A DNA stretch of 64,000 nt from Erysipelotrichaceae bacterium (lineage in GTDB: Bacteria > Bacillota_I > Bacilli_A > Erysipelotrichales > Erysipelotrichaceae). The notes under the pieces were generated by a model, which ran no database searches, was not told where the DNA came from, and saw only the letters and a program-made list of their open reading frames with translations. Of this stretch, positions 16,957 through 23,963 are shown piece after piece. The DNA lies in the NCBI GenBank assembly GCA_012523895.1, contig JAAYSZ010000025.1:1-64000 (forward strand). The letters run 5' to 3'. A program made the position numbers and the translations under genes. Every line of letters begins with the position of its first letter. Within the stretch, counting starts at the first letter, position 1.

Positions 16957-17484
16957 ATGGGTGAAATAAAATTGTTTGAAAATAAAGAGATAAGAACTAT
17001 ATGGGATAAAGAAAAAGAAGAATAGTATTTTTCTGTTGTGGATGTTGTTAGGGTACTAACTAAAAGTAAAAATCCTAGGAGATATTGGAGCGATTTAAAA
17101 AGTAAGATGAAAGATGAAGAAGGAGCATATGAATTGTACGATTTTATCGTACAGTTAAAATTAAAAGCACCTGATGGAAAGATGAGATTAACAGATGTTT
17201 CTAATACTCAAGGAATATTAAGAATCATTCAATCTATTCCTTCACCTAAAGCAGAACCTTTTAAAATGTGGTTAGCAGAAGCAACTACAACAGAAATAAA
17301 AAATGTAGAATATCCTTATGGATTAGATGAAAATAAAGAAACATCTAAAAGAGGAGGAACAATTGCAGGTAATACAAGAAAAGCAATTGAAAAAGAAATA
17401 AGAAGACATGTAATAACTTCAAAAAAAGAAATGAATTCTTCTAAACTTACTATGTATGATTCAAAAGATAAAGAAGAAAAATAG
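16957..17484 (+). pseudogene. Decayed BRO-type antirepressor gene
   Basis: From ATG 16957 the frame reads MGEIKLFENKEIRTIWDKEKEE, then a TAG at 17023-17025, then YFSVVDVVRVLTKSKNPRRYW and onward in the same frame. Intact BRO-N/DinD-like antirepressors, as I recall them, have a Trp (TGG) at the TAG position. Later, KAEPFKMWLA runs directly into EATTTEIKN and GGTIAGNTRKAIEKE, which are normally separated by about 100 residues, so an in-frame deletion appears likely. The N-terminal part would be a BRO-N DNA-binding domain. It is a phage- or plasmid-derived remnant. The TAG could be read through, but the deletion argues for loss. Confidence 0.8.
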
Positions 17485-17486
17485 TA

Positions 17487-17591
17487 ATGTTTTGTGTTTG
17501 TTTAATTTCAACACCTAATAATTATTATCTTAAACTTATTAATACAAACCATCAAAATAAATGGTTTATGGGTGAAGACTCAGTAAACTAA
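17487..17591 (+). CDS. Possible 34-codon ORF or remnant
   Basis: An open frame begins at ATG 17487 with MFCVCLISTPNNYYLKLI and ends in WFMGEDSVN before TAA. It has no clear ribosome-binding site. Its composition is protein-like, but I recognise no family. It may be a remnant of the neighbouring decayed element. A 7-bp hairpin (17546-17567) lies inside it. Confidence 0.2.
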   Translation: MFCVCLISTPNNYYLKLINTNHQNKWFMGEDSVN

Positions 17592-17600
17592 TACAAAAAT

Positions 17601-17623
17601 AAGTCGGTTATATCCGACTTTTT
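17601..17623. terminator. Bidirectional terminator, accessory pocket
   Basis: AAGTCGG (17601-17607) pairs with CCGACTT (17614-17620). A T run follows on the plus strand and A-rich sequence precedes it, so it can stop transcription in both directions, including from the minus-strand 70-codon gene. Confidence 0.75.
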
Positions 17624-17834
17624 AATATTCCACAAACCATTTGTTTTGTTCTAAGAATAAGTATCTTTTTTGATTTTTAAATAGACAAGTGTATCTAATT
17701 TTAGAATTAATTGGGCATCTTTGTATAACTCTATCAATTTTATATTTAATTCCATTATCCCATACTACAAATAATGGAGATATATTACCAGATAAATCAT
17801 ATAATGTTACTACTGAAATATACTTTTTCTTCAT
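17622..17834 (-). CDS. Small conserved-looking protein, unknown
   Basis: A 70-residue protein beginning MKKKYISVVTLYDLSGNISPL and ending in YLFLEQNKWFVEY. It is preceded by AGAAAGG. The pattern resembles small proteins that, from memory, sit near LexA-like and Y-family polymerase genes in Clostridia; I cannot verify that. It is divergent from the S24 repressor, so the two may share control of the intergenic region. No function assigned. Confidence 0.5.
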   Translation of the reverse strand: MKKKYISVVTLYDLSGNISPLFVVWDNGIKYKIDRVIQRCPINSKIRYTCLFKNQKRYLFLEQNKWFVEY

Positions 17835-17872
17835 AGTTTAAACCTTTCTAATTCATAAATTTTATTTTTTTG

Positions 17873-17982
17873 ATATAGTTATATGTGATAATTTAACAAA
17901 AGAAGCTTATAACTATATTTTACTTGAAAATTATTCAAGTGCAATATAAATTTTAAAAATGTTGTAATGAATCTTTTGTTAA
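17873..17982. promoter_or_regulatory. Inverted-repeat region between the 70-aa gene and the S24 repressor
   Basis: Three inverted repeats lie here. IR1: ATATAGTTATA (17873-17883) with TATAACTATAT (17908-17918). IR2: TTAACAAAAGA (17893-17903) with TCTTTTGTTAA (17972-17982). IR3: ACTTGAA (17922-17928) with TTCAAGT (17934-17940). IR3 has the size and spacing of a repressor operator. Confidence 0.5.
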
Positions 17983-18007
17983 TTTAGAATTATAGTGGTG
18001 AATAGTT

Positions 18008-18613
18008 ATGTTTTTTAAAGAAAATCTTAGATTGTTAAGAAAACAAAATTCAGTTTCTCAAAATGAGCTTGCTGATTTTTTAGGCTATAAATCATTTACA
18101 ACTGTTCAAAAATGGGAAGATGGTACATCAATGCCTAATGCAAGTACAATTTCAAAAATTGCAGATTTTTTTGATATAACTATAAATGATTTATTAAATG
18201 TTAATCTAAGAAAGATAAACAGCAACTTAATCCCTGTTATTGGTATTATAAGAGGTGGCTCTCCATTATTTGCTGATCAAAATATTATTGATTATGAAAG
18301 AGTTGAATATGAAGAATCAAATGATGGAGAATACTTTTATTTAGATGTTGTTGGAGATTCAATGAAAAATATAAGAATATTAGATGGAGATAGAGTTTAT
18401 ATTAGAAAACAATCTACATTAAATAATGGTGAAGTTGGAGTTATATTAATAGATGATGAAGCTACACTAAAAAGAGTTTTCTTTGAAGAAGATAAATTAA
18501 TTTTGAAATCTGAGAATGAATTATATGAACCAATGATTTATAATGTAAAGGATGTTAGTGATAAGAATATTAAAATAATTGGTAAACTTATTCACAATAA
18601 GATAAGATACTGA
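18008..18613 (+). CDS. LexA-like HTH / S24 peptidase repressor
   Basis: A 201-residue repressor. The N-terminal HTH_3 domain (about 1-65) shows NLRLLRKQNSVSQNELADFLG and KWEDGTSMP. The C-terminal half is an S24 (LexA/CI) peptidase with GDSM (Ser nucleophile) and ATLKRV (Lys general base). The self-cleavage site is probably near GIIRGGSPL. Cleavage in response to DNA damage is the usual role. The HTH is XRE-type, not the winged helix of LexA, so it is closer to phage or mobile-element repressors. Operator-like inverted repeats lie upstream. A small membrane protein gene overlaps its stop by one base. Confidence 0.85.
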   Translation: MFFKENLRLLRKQNSVSQNELADFLGYKSFTTVQKWEDGTSMPNASTISKIADFFDITINDLLNVNLRKINSNLIPVIGIIRGGSPLFADQNIIDYERVEYEESNDGEYFYLDVVGDSMKNIRILDGDRVYIRKQSTLNNGEVGVILIDDEATLKRVFFEEDKLILKSENELYEPMIYNVKDVSDKNIKIIGKLIHNKIRY

Positions 18614-18828
18614 TGAAAACTAAGATTACTTATTTTTTGATTAGTTTATCAACTTACATATTATTGTTTGTAGTTGAAGCATTAATTTTTAGTTTCTTTT
18701 ATACATTATTAAATATTAATTTCTTATATTATCCAATAACTTATTTAATACTATTGATTATTATAAATCCTAGACTAACATATAGGGTTGTTGAATATAT
18801 TATTGATAACAAATGGATATCACTATAA
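18613..18828 (+). CDS. Small two-helix membrane protein
   Basis: A 71-residue protein with two hydrophobic segments (about 5-35 and 40-55) and a charged tail NPRLTYRVVEYIIDNKW. The ATG overlaps the TGA of the repressor gene, so it is translationally coupled to it. Function unknown. It ends within a palindrome preceding murG. Confidence 0.5.
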   Translation: MKTKITYFLISLSTYILLFVVEALIFSFFYTLLNINFLYYPITYLILLIIINPRLTYRVVEYIIDNKWISL

Positions 18829-18839
18829 AGTGATATAAT
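18817..18839 (+). promoter_or_regulatory. Palindrome overlapping the murG -10 box
   Basis: ATATCACT (18817-18824) and AGTGATAT (18829-18836) form a perfect 8-bp inverted repeat overlapping a TATAAT (18834-18839). It may be an operator or a weak hairpin; the stop codon of the upstream gene is in the spacer. Confidence 0.4.
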
Positions 18840-18858
18840 GTTTAAAAAGTGAGGTATT

Positions 18859-19929
18859 ATGCGTATAGTAATTGCAACTGGGGGAACCGGTGGTCATATA
18901 TATCCTGCTTTATCTCTAGCTGATACATTGCTAGAAGATAAAGAAAATGAAGTTTTATTTATAGGTTCATCTTCTAGAATGGAAGCTAAAGAAATACCAG
19001 AAAAAGGATATGAATTTAAAGGAATAAATGTTCTTAGTGCAAGTGGTGGTTTAGCTAATAAAGTTAAATCAAGTTTTTCACTTGTTAAAAGTACAAATGA
19101 ATGTATTAAAATACTTAAAGAGTATAAGCCTGATATTGTGATAGGCTTTGGAAATTATATAAGTGTTCCAGTTATTTTAGCCGCAAAAAAACTAAAGATA
19201 AAAACGTTAATCCATGAGCAAAATTCAGTTGCAGGAAAAGCAAATATATTATTATCAAAGTTTGTTGATGGAATTATTGGAAGCTATAATGAAAACTTAG
19301 AACAATTTAATAATAGTAAAACTAGAATACTAGGTAATCCTAGAGCTAGTGAAGCATATAAAACAGTTAAAGATTATAAAGTTTTTGAAGAATTAGGTTT
19401 AGATAAAAATAAAAAATTAGTTTTAATAGTTATGGGCTCTTTAGGTTCTCATAGTGTTAATCAAGTTTTAGAAGAATATTGTGATTTAGTTAAAAATATA
19501 AATTATCAAGTTTTAATAGTTACAGGAAAAAAACAATTTGAAGATTTTAAATTTAAAGGTAATGATTATATTAAAGTTGTTTCTTATATTGATGGATTAA
19601 AAGTAATGGTTTTAGCTGATTTGGTTGTAATGAGATCAGGAGCAACTACATGTGCTGAAGTTAGTGCTTTAGGAAAAGCTAGTATTACAATACCTAGTCC
19701 TTATGTACCTAATAATCATCAATATATTAATGCAAAAACCTTAGAAAAGCTTAATTCTACAATTGTAATAGAAGAATCTAATTTAACTTCACAATTATTA
19801 AATGAAACAATTGAAAAATTAATGAATGATGATAAATTAAGGGAAGAAATGTCTAATAATGCATTAAGAGCAGGAAAAGTTAATGCAAGTGAAGATATAG
19901 TTAAATGGATTAAGGATTTAGTTAAATGA
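18859..19929 (+). CDS. murG: UDP-GlcNAc transferase MurG
   Basis: MurG adds GlcNAc to lipid I to make lipid II at the inner membrane face. The glycine-rich GGTGGHIYPAL motif, the EQNSVAGKAN segment, MGSLGSHSVN in the C-domain and MRSGATTCAEVSAL (UDP-binding region) are all clear. The length of 356 is normal. GAGGTATT precedes the ATG. It overlaps murB by 4 nt (ATGA) and starts a murG-murB-divIB cluster. Confidence 0.95.
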   Translation: MRIVIATGGTGGHIYPALSLADTLLEDKENEVLFIGSSSRMEAKEIPEKGYEFKGINVLSASGGLANKVKSSFSLVKSTNECIKILKEYKPDIVIGFGNYISVPVILAAKKLKIKTLIHEQNSVAGKANILLSKFVDGIIGSYNENLEQFNNSKTRILGNPRASEAYKTVKDYKVFEELGLDKNKKLVLIVMGSLGSHSVNQVLEEYCDLVKNINYQVLIVTGKKQFEDFKFKGNDYIKVVSYIDGLKVMVLADLVVMRSGATTCAEVSALGKASITIPSPYVPNNHQYINAKTLEKLNSTIVIEESNLTSQLLNETIEKLMNDDKLREEMSNNALRAGKVNASEDIVKWIKDLVK

Positions 19930-20828
19930 GTATAGATAAAATTGCGATTGAATTATCAAATTATGCAACAGTTGAAGAAAATGTACCGATGTCAAGTTTG
20001 ACATCTTTACGTATTGGTGGAAATGCAAGATATGTAGTTTATCCAACAACTGTAGTTTCTTTAGTAGAAGTAATGAATTTGATAAAAAAATACAATTTAT
20101 CTTTTAAAGTGTTTGGAAAAGGAAGCAATATTCTTTGTTCAGATAATGATTATGATGGAGTTATTATAAAACTAGATAGAAGTTTTAATGAATGCTATTT
20201 TACAGAAGAAGGATGTATTGCTCAGGCTGGATGTTCAATTATCGCAGTAGCATATGAAGCAATGAGAAATGGACTTTCAGGATTAGAATTTGCTAGTGGA
20301 ATTCCTGCAACAGTAGGTGGAGTTACTTATATGAATGCAGGAGCTTATAAATCTAATATGGCTGGAGTAATTGAAGAAGTTTTTGTGTTACATGATGGAA
20401 TATTAGAATGGATTCCTAATTCAAAATGTCAATTTTCATATAGACATTCTGTATTTCATTTAAATCCTAATTGGATTATTATAGCTACAAAGTTTAGATT
20501 GAAACCAAAACCTGTTCATGAAATTGAGGAAGTAATTGAATCAAGAAAAGCAAGAAGGATTGCAACTCAACCACTAGATAAACCAAGTGCTGGAAGTACA
20601 TTTAAAAATCCACTTGAAAAACCTGCATGGGAATTAATTGATGGTATTGGATATAGAGGAAAAAGAATTGGTGGTGCAATGGTAAGCACTAAACATGTAA
20701 ATTTTTTAATTAATGAAGACAAGGCGACTGCTGAGGATTTTATGAAGCTTGTTGAGGAAATTCAAGTTAAAGTAAAAGAAAAATATAATATTGATTTAAT
20801 CATGGAAGTGGAGCGTTTTAATTGGTAG
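19926..20828 (+). CDS. murB: UDP-N-acetylenolpyruvoylglucosamine reductase
   Basis: MurB reduces the enolpyruvyl group to give UDP-MurNAc using FAD and NADPH. FAD-binding sequences FGKGSNIL and ASGIPATVGG and the catalytic-Ser motif SAGSTFKNP are present, with a C-terminal EVERF. It is 300 residues, of the short Gram-positive type. It overlaps murG by 4 nt and the divIB start by 7 nt, so the three genes are likely coupled. Confidence 0.95.
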   Translation: MSIDKIAIELSNYATVEENVPMSSLTSLRIGGNARYVVYPTTVVSLVEVMNLIKKYNLSFKVFGKGSNILCSDNDYDGVIIKLDRSFNECYFTEEGCIAQAGCSIIAVAYEAMRNGLSGLEFASGIPATVGGVTYMNAGAYKSNMAGVIEEVFVLHDGILEWIPNSKCQFSYRHSVFHLNPNWIIIATKFRLKPKPVHEIEEVIESRKARRIATQPLDKPSAGSTFKNPLEKPAWELIDGIGYRGKRIGGAMVSTKHVNFLINEDKATAEDFMKLVEEIQVKVKEKYNIDLIMEVERFNW

Positions 20829-21838
20829 ATTCAAATGATAAAATATTTGATGATCTAAAGCCTCAAAACGAAGGAGTTAATGAGGTTTTTAAAAGACATA
20901 AAAAACGTGTGAACAAGGAAAGTTTTGAAAAACATAAAAATTTAATATATAAATTATCTATTATTACAGGCTTATTATTAATTTTTGGTTTTTATTTTTT
21001 TTCTAGTGAAAGCAATATTAAATCAATTGTAATAGAAGGCAATGATTTTTTAACAAATGATGCTGTTAAAGAAATAAGTGGTTTATCCTTAGATTCAAAA
21101 TATTATTTAAATCCTTTGTTTTTAGTTGAAAACAAATTAAAAAAACATGAAATGATTAAAAGTGCTAAGGTAACATATGAACAAAATAATATTATAAAAA
21201 TTGCAATAGAAGAAAATAAACCTGTTGGATATAGATATTTAGAGAATCCTGAGATATTGCTTGATAATGGAAAGATTATACCTCTTATAAGTGAATATAT
21301 GGGATTTATTGCAAGAATACCTTTAATTAATGGTTTTGTAGGTGAGGAACAAGAATATTTACTCATAAAAGCATTATCAAAAGTAGATAGTGGAATAATA
21401 GAAAACATTGCAGAAATCTCTCAATATGAGTTTAAATTTGATCCTTATACATTAGAAGTATATATGAGAGATGGAAATTATTTTTTTGCAAGCTATTATG
21501 GTTTAGAATTTATAAATGCATATAATTCTATTGCATCTAACCTTACTGAAAAAGGAGTGTGTTTATTTGCGGATGACAATTTAAAAGTTGCCACAAAAAA
21601 GAAATGTCCTTGGGATGAAGTAACAGTTGAACTTGAATATTGGAAGGATGAAAATGGAGAATATATTTTAAATAAATATGGGGATAGGGTTGTTGTTCAT
21701 TATCTTGAAGATGAATATGGTAATTTAGTTTTAGATGAAGAAGGTAATAAGATTCCTATACCTGTAGATGCTTTTGGTGAAGAAATAGAAATAGAAATTA
21801 TAGAAGAAGAGGATATTGAGCAAGACAATATTGAATAA
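20822..21838 (+). CDS. divIB: Cell division protein DivIB/FtsQ
   Basis: A bitopic division protein of the FtsQ/DivIB family, which bridges the divisome and septal wall synthesis. A cytoplasmic N-terminal part (about 40 residues), one helix (LSIITGLLLIFGFYFF, about 41-60), a POTRA domain (KSIVIEGNDFLTNDAVKEISGL) and an acidic C-terminal tail are visible. The start is TTG at 20822, overlapping the murB stop. No ATG fits better, and GGAG lies 8 nt upstream. The acidic tail rich in DEYG repeats is longer than I would expect. Confidence 0.85.
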   Translation: MVDSNDKIFDDLKPQNEGVNEVFKRHKKRVNKESFEKHKNLIYKLSIITGLLLIFGFYFFSSESNIKSIVIEGNDFLTNDAVKEISGLSLDSKYYLNPLFLVENKLKKHEMIKSAKVTYEQNNIIKIAIEENKPVGYRYLENPEILLDNGKIIPLISEYMGFIARIPLINGFVGEEQEYLLIKALSKVDSGIIENIAEISQYEFKFDPYTLEVYMRDGNYFFASYYGLEFINAYNSIASNLTEKGVCLFADDNLKVATKKKCPWDEVTVELEYWKDENGEYILNKYGDRVVVHYLEDEYGNLVLDEEGNKIPIPVDAFGEEIEIEIIEEEDIEQDNIE

Positions 21839-21897
21839 AGCTATTTAAATGTTATGATATTATAGTCTTTATTGTACATTCAAACTATTTTGTTTGA

Positions 21898-21903
21898 TAT
21901 AAT
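21898..21903 (+). promoter_or_regulatory. -10 box of the asp23 gene
   Basis: TATAAT (21898-21903) lies 18 nt before the ATG. A 6-bp inverted repeat TCAAAC/GTTTGA lies just upstream. No good -35 at 17 bp is seen. Confidence 0.4.
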
Positions 21904-21920
21904 TGTTTCGGGAGGTTTGT

Positions 21921-22280
21921 ATGGCTGTAGAAAAAATAACAGATTTTGGAAGTATAAATATCGCAAATGAAGCAATTGCATCATTAGCAGGGGGAGTGGT
22001 TACAGAAAGCTATGGAGTTGTTGGCATGGCTTCTAGAAACATACTTAGAGATGGAATTGCTGAATTATTAAATAAAGAAAACTATGCAAAAGGTGTAAAT
22101 GTTAGATTTACAAATGTTGGATTAGAAATAGATGTTTACATTATTGTTAGTTTTGGTGTTAGAATTTCTGAAGTGGTTTCTGAAGTTCAAAAAAATATCA
22201 AATATACATTAGAAAAAACTTTGCAACAAGATATTAGTGCTGTTAATGTTTTTGTTCAAGGTGTTAGTGTTAGAGATTAG
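21921..22280 (+). CDS. Asp23/Gls24 family envelope protein (YloU-like)
   Basis: A 119-residue alkaline-shock-protein family member. The motif ITDFGSINIANEAIASLAGG at the N-terminus and GLEIDVYIIVSFGVRISEV are characteristic. Start ATG 21921 has GGGAGG 5 nt upstream. It precedes fakA by 12 nt, as yloU precedes yloV in Bacillus. Proteins of this family attach to the membrane surface; the precise function is unknown. Confidence 0.88.
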   Translation: MAVEKITDFGSINIANEAIASLAGGVVTESYGVVGMASRNILRDGIAELLNKENYAKGVNVRFTNVGLEIDVYIIVSFGVRISEVVSEVQKNIKYTLEKTLQQDISAVNVFVQGVSVRD

Positions 22281-22292
22281 TCGGAGGAAACA

Positions 22293-23921
22293 ATGAAAGT
22301 AATTAATGGAAAAAATCTTAAGGGTATGATCCTTAGTGGAGCTAATAATCTGACTAACCAAAAAGCTAAAATTGATGCATTAAATGTCTTCCCTGTACCA
22401 GATGGTGATACAGGAACAAATATGTCACTTACTTTTAGTAACGGTTTACACGAGGTTAATAGGCTTAATAGTAATAATTTATCAGATGTCGCAAAAACTC
22501 TTTCTAGAGGATTATTGATGGGTGCTAGAGGAAACTCTGGTGTTATATTGTCTCAAATATTCAGAGGATTTTATCAAGCTTTAGAAGGAAAAAGTGAAGT
22601 AAATGGATATGATATAAGTGTTGCTTTTAACAAAGGTGCTTATGTTGCTTATAAAGCTGTTATGAGACCTGTTGAAGGAACTATACTTACTGTTATGAGA
22701 GAAGCAGCTTATTATGCAAACAAATATGCGGAAACAAATCCTGGATGTACTGTTAATGAATACTTTGATATCTTGTGTAAAGAATCAATGATTTCACTTG
22801 AAAATACACCAGAACTTTTACCAGTGTTAAAAGAAGTTGGTGTAGTAGATAGTGGTGCAACTGGCTTAATAGCTATTTTAGATGGTTTTAAAGCTTATTT
22901 GGATGGAGAACCGATTAAATTATTAGATGAGTCAGAAGAAGTTTTAGAAGCTTCTCAAATGGATTTTGAAAGTGATGAATTTGGATATTGTACAGAATTT
23001 ATTATTAAATTAAATGAACAAACAATTAAAAAGTTTGATGAACAAAGACTTATAAAGCAATTAAGTAAGCTTGGAGATTCATTAGTTGTTGTACAAGATG
23101 AAGAATTGGTTAAAGTTCATGTTCATACTTTGACACCAGGAGATGCATTAAATGTAGCTCAAAGATATGGTGAATTCCTTAAACTTAAAATAGAAAATAT
23201 GCAAGAACAGCATTCTAATATAACTAGTGAAAATACTGTTGTTGAAGAAAATGTTGAAGAAGAAAAAGAGTACGCAATTATTGCGGTTGCTGCTGGAGAA
23301 GGTTTAAAAGAAATTTTTAAAGAATATAGAGTAGATGTAGTAATTTCAGGTGGTCAAACAATGAATCCATCTACTGAAGATTTTACTGCAGCTATAAATG
23401 AAGTAAAAGCAAAACACATAATTATTCTTCCTAATAATTCAAATATTATCTTAGCTGCTCAACAAGCTGCATTATTAGTTGAAGATGAAGAAGTATATGT
23501 ATTAGATACTAAATCAGTTACACAAGGTTTATCTGCTTGTTTAATGTTTAATCCAGAAGTTTCTATACAAGAAAACTTAAATGAAATGAATGAAGCAATT
23601 TCTAATGTAACTACTGGTCAAGTAACTTATGCAATTAAAGACACTAGTTTTGAAGGGATTCAAATAAAAGCTGGTGATTATATGGGCATTAAAGAAAAAG
23701 AAATTGTTGCTTCTACCAAAGATTTAATGGAAGCTACAAAGGCACTTATTGATAGTATGGTAGGTGAAGATGATGCAATCATTACAATACTTTATGGTGA
23801 AGATGTAAATGAAGAACAAGTTGAAGAACTTACTGATTATATTGAAGATAATTATGATATTGATGTAGAAGCTTTAAATGGAGGGCAACCAGTTTATAGT
23901 TTCATAATTGGTGTTGAATAA
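22293..23921 (+). CDS. fakA: FakA-type fatty acid kinase subunit (YloV)
   Basis: FakA phosphorylates fatty acids carried by a FakB (DegV) partner, feeding phospholipid synthesis from exogenous fatty acids. The N-terminal DhaL/DAK2 kinase domain (about 1-200) has NVFPVPDGDTGTNMSLTF and GARGNSGVILSQ; a linker and a FakA C-terminal DegV-like region follow (VISGGQTMNPSTEDF). The length of 542 is typical. It directly follows the Asp23-family gene. No fakB or plsX is in this window. Confidence 0.88.
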   Translation: MKVINGKNLKGMILSGANNLTNQKAKIDALNVFPVPDGDTGTNMSLTFSNGLHEVNRLNSNNLSDVAKTLSRGLLMGARGNSGVILSQIFRGFYQALEGKSEVNGYDISVAFNKGAYVAYKAVMRPVEGTILTVMREAAYYANKYAETNPGCTVNEYFDILCKESMISLENTPELLPVLKEVGVVDSGATGLIAILDGFKAYLDGEPIKLLDESEEVLEASQMDFESDEFGYCTEFIIKLNEQTIKKFDEQRLIKQLSKLGDSLVVVQDEELVKVHVHTLTPGDALNVAQRYGEFLKLKIENMQEQHSNITSENTVVEENVEEEKEYAIIAVAAGEGLKEIFKEYRVDVVISGGQTMNPSTEDFTAAINEVKAKHIIILPNNSNIILAAQQAALLVEDEEVYVLDTKSVTQGLSACLMFNPEVSIQENLNEMNEAISNVTTGQVTYAIKDTSFEGIQIKAGDYMGIKEKEIVASTKDLMEATKALIDSMVGEDDAIITILYGEDVNEEQVEELTDYIEDNYDIDVEALNGGQPVYSFIIGVE

Positions 23922-23949
23922 ACCTATTTCAAACGAAATAGGTTTTTTT
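23921..23949 (+). terminator. Terminator after fakA
   Basis: A 10-bp perfect stem AACCTATTTC (23921-23930) with GAAATAGGTT (23935-23944), 4-nt loop, then TTTTTTT. The recG -10 box follows immediately. Confidence 0.9.
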
Positions 23950-23957
23950 GTTATAAT
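23949..23957 (+). promoter_or_regulatory. Extended -10 promoter of recG, leaderless geometry
   Basis: TGTTATAAT; its last base (23957) is 7 nt before the recG ATG at 23964. No Shine-Dalgarno sequence is present and the preceding terminator abuts it. Confidence 0.55.
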
Positions 23958-23963
23958 TGTTTT

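Noticed and set aside
17546..17567. Hairpin AAACCAT/ATGGTTT as a terminator
   Set aside because: No T run follows; it lies inside a weak ORF and could be chance pairing in AT-rich DNA.
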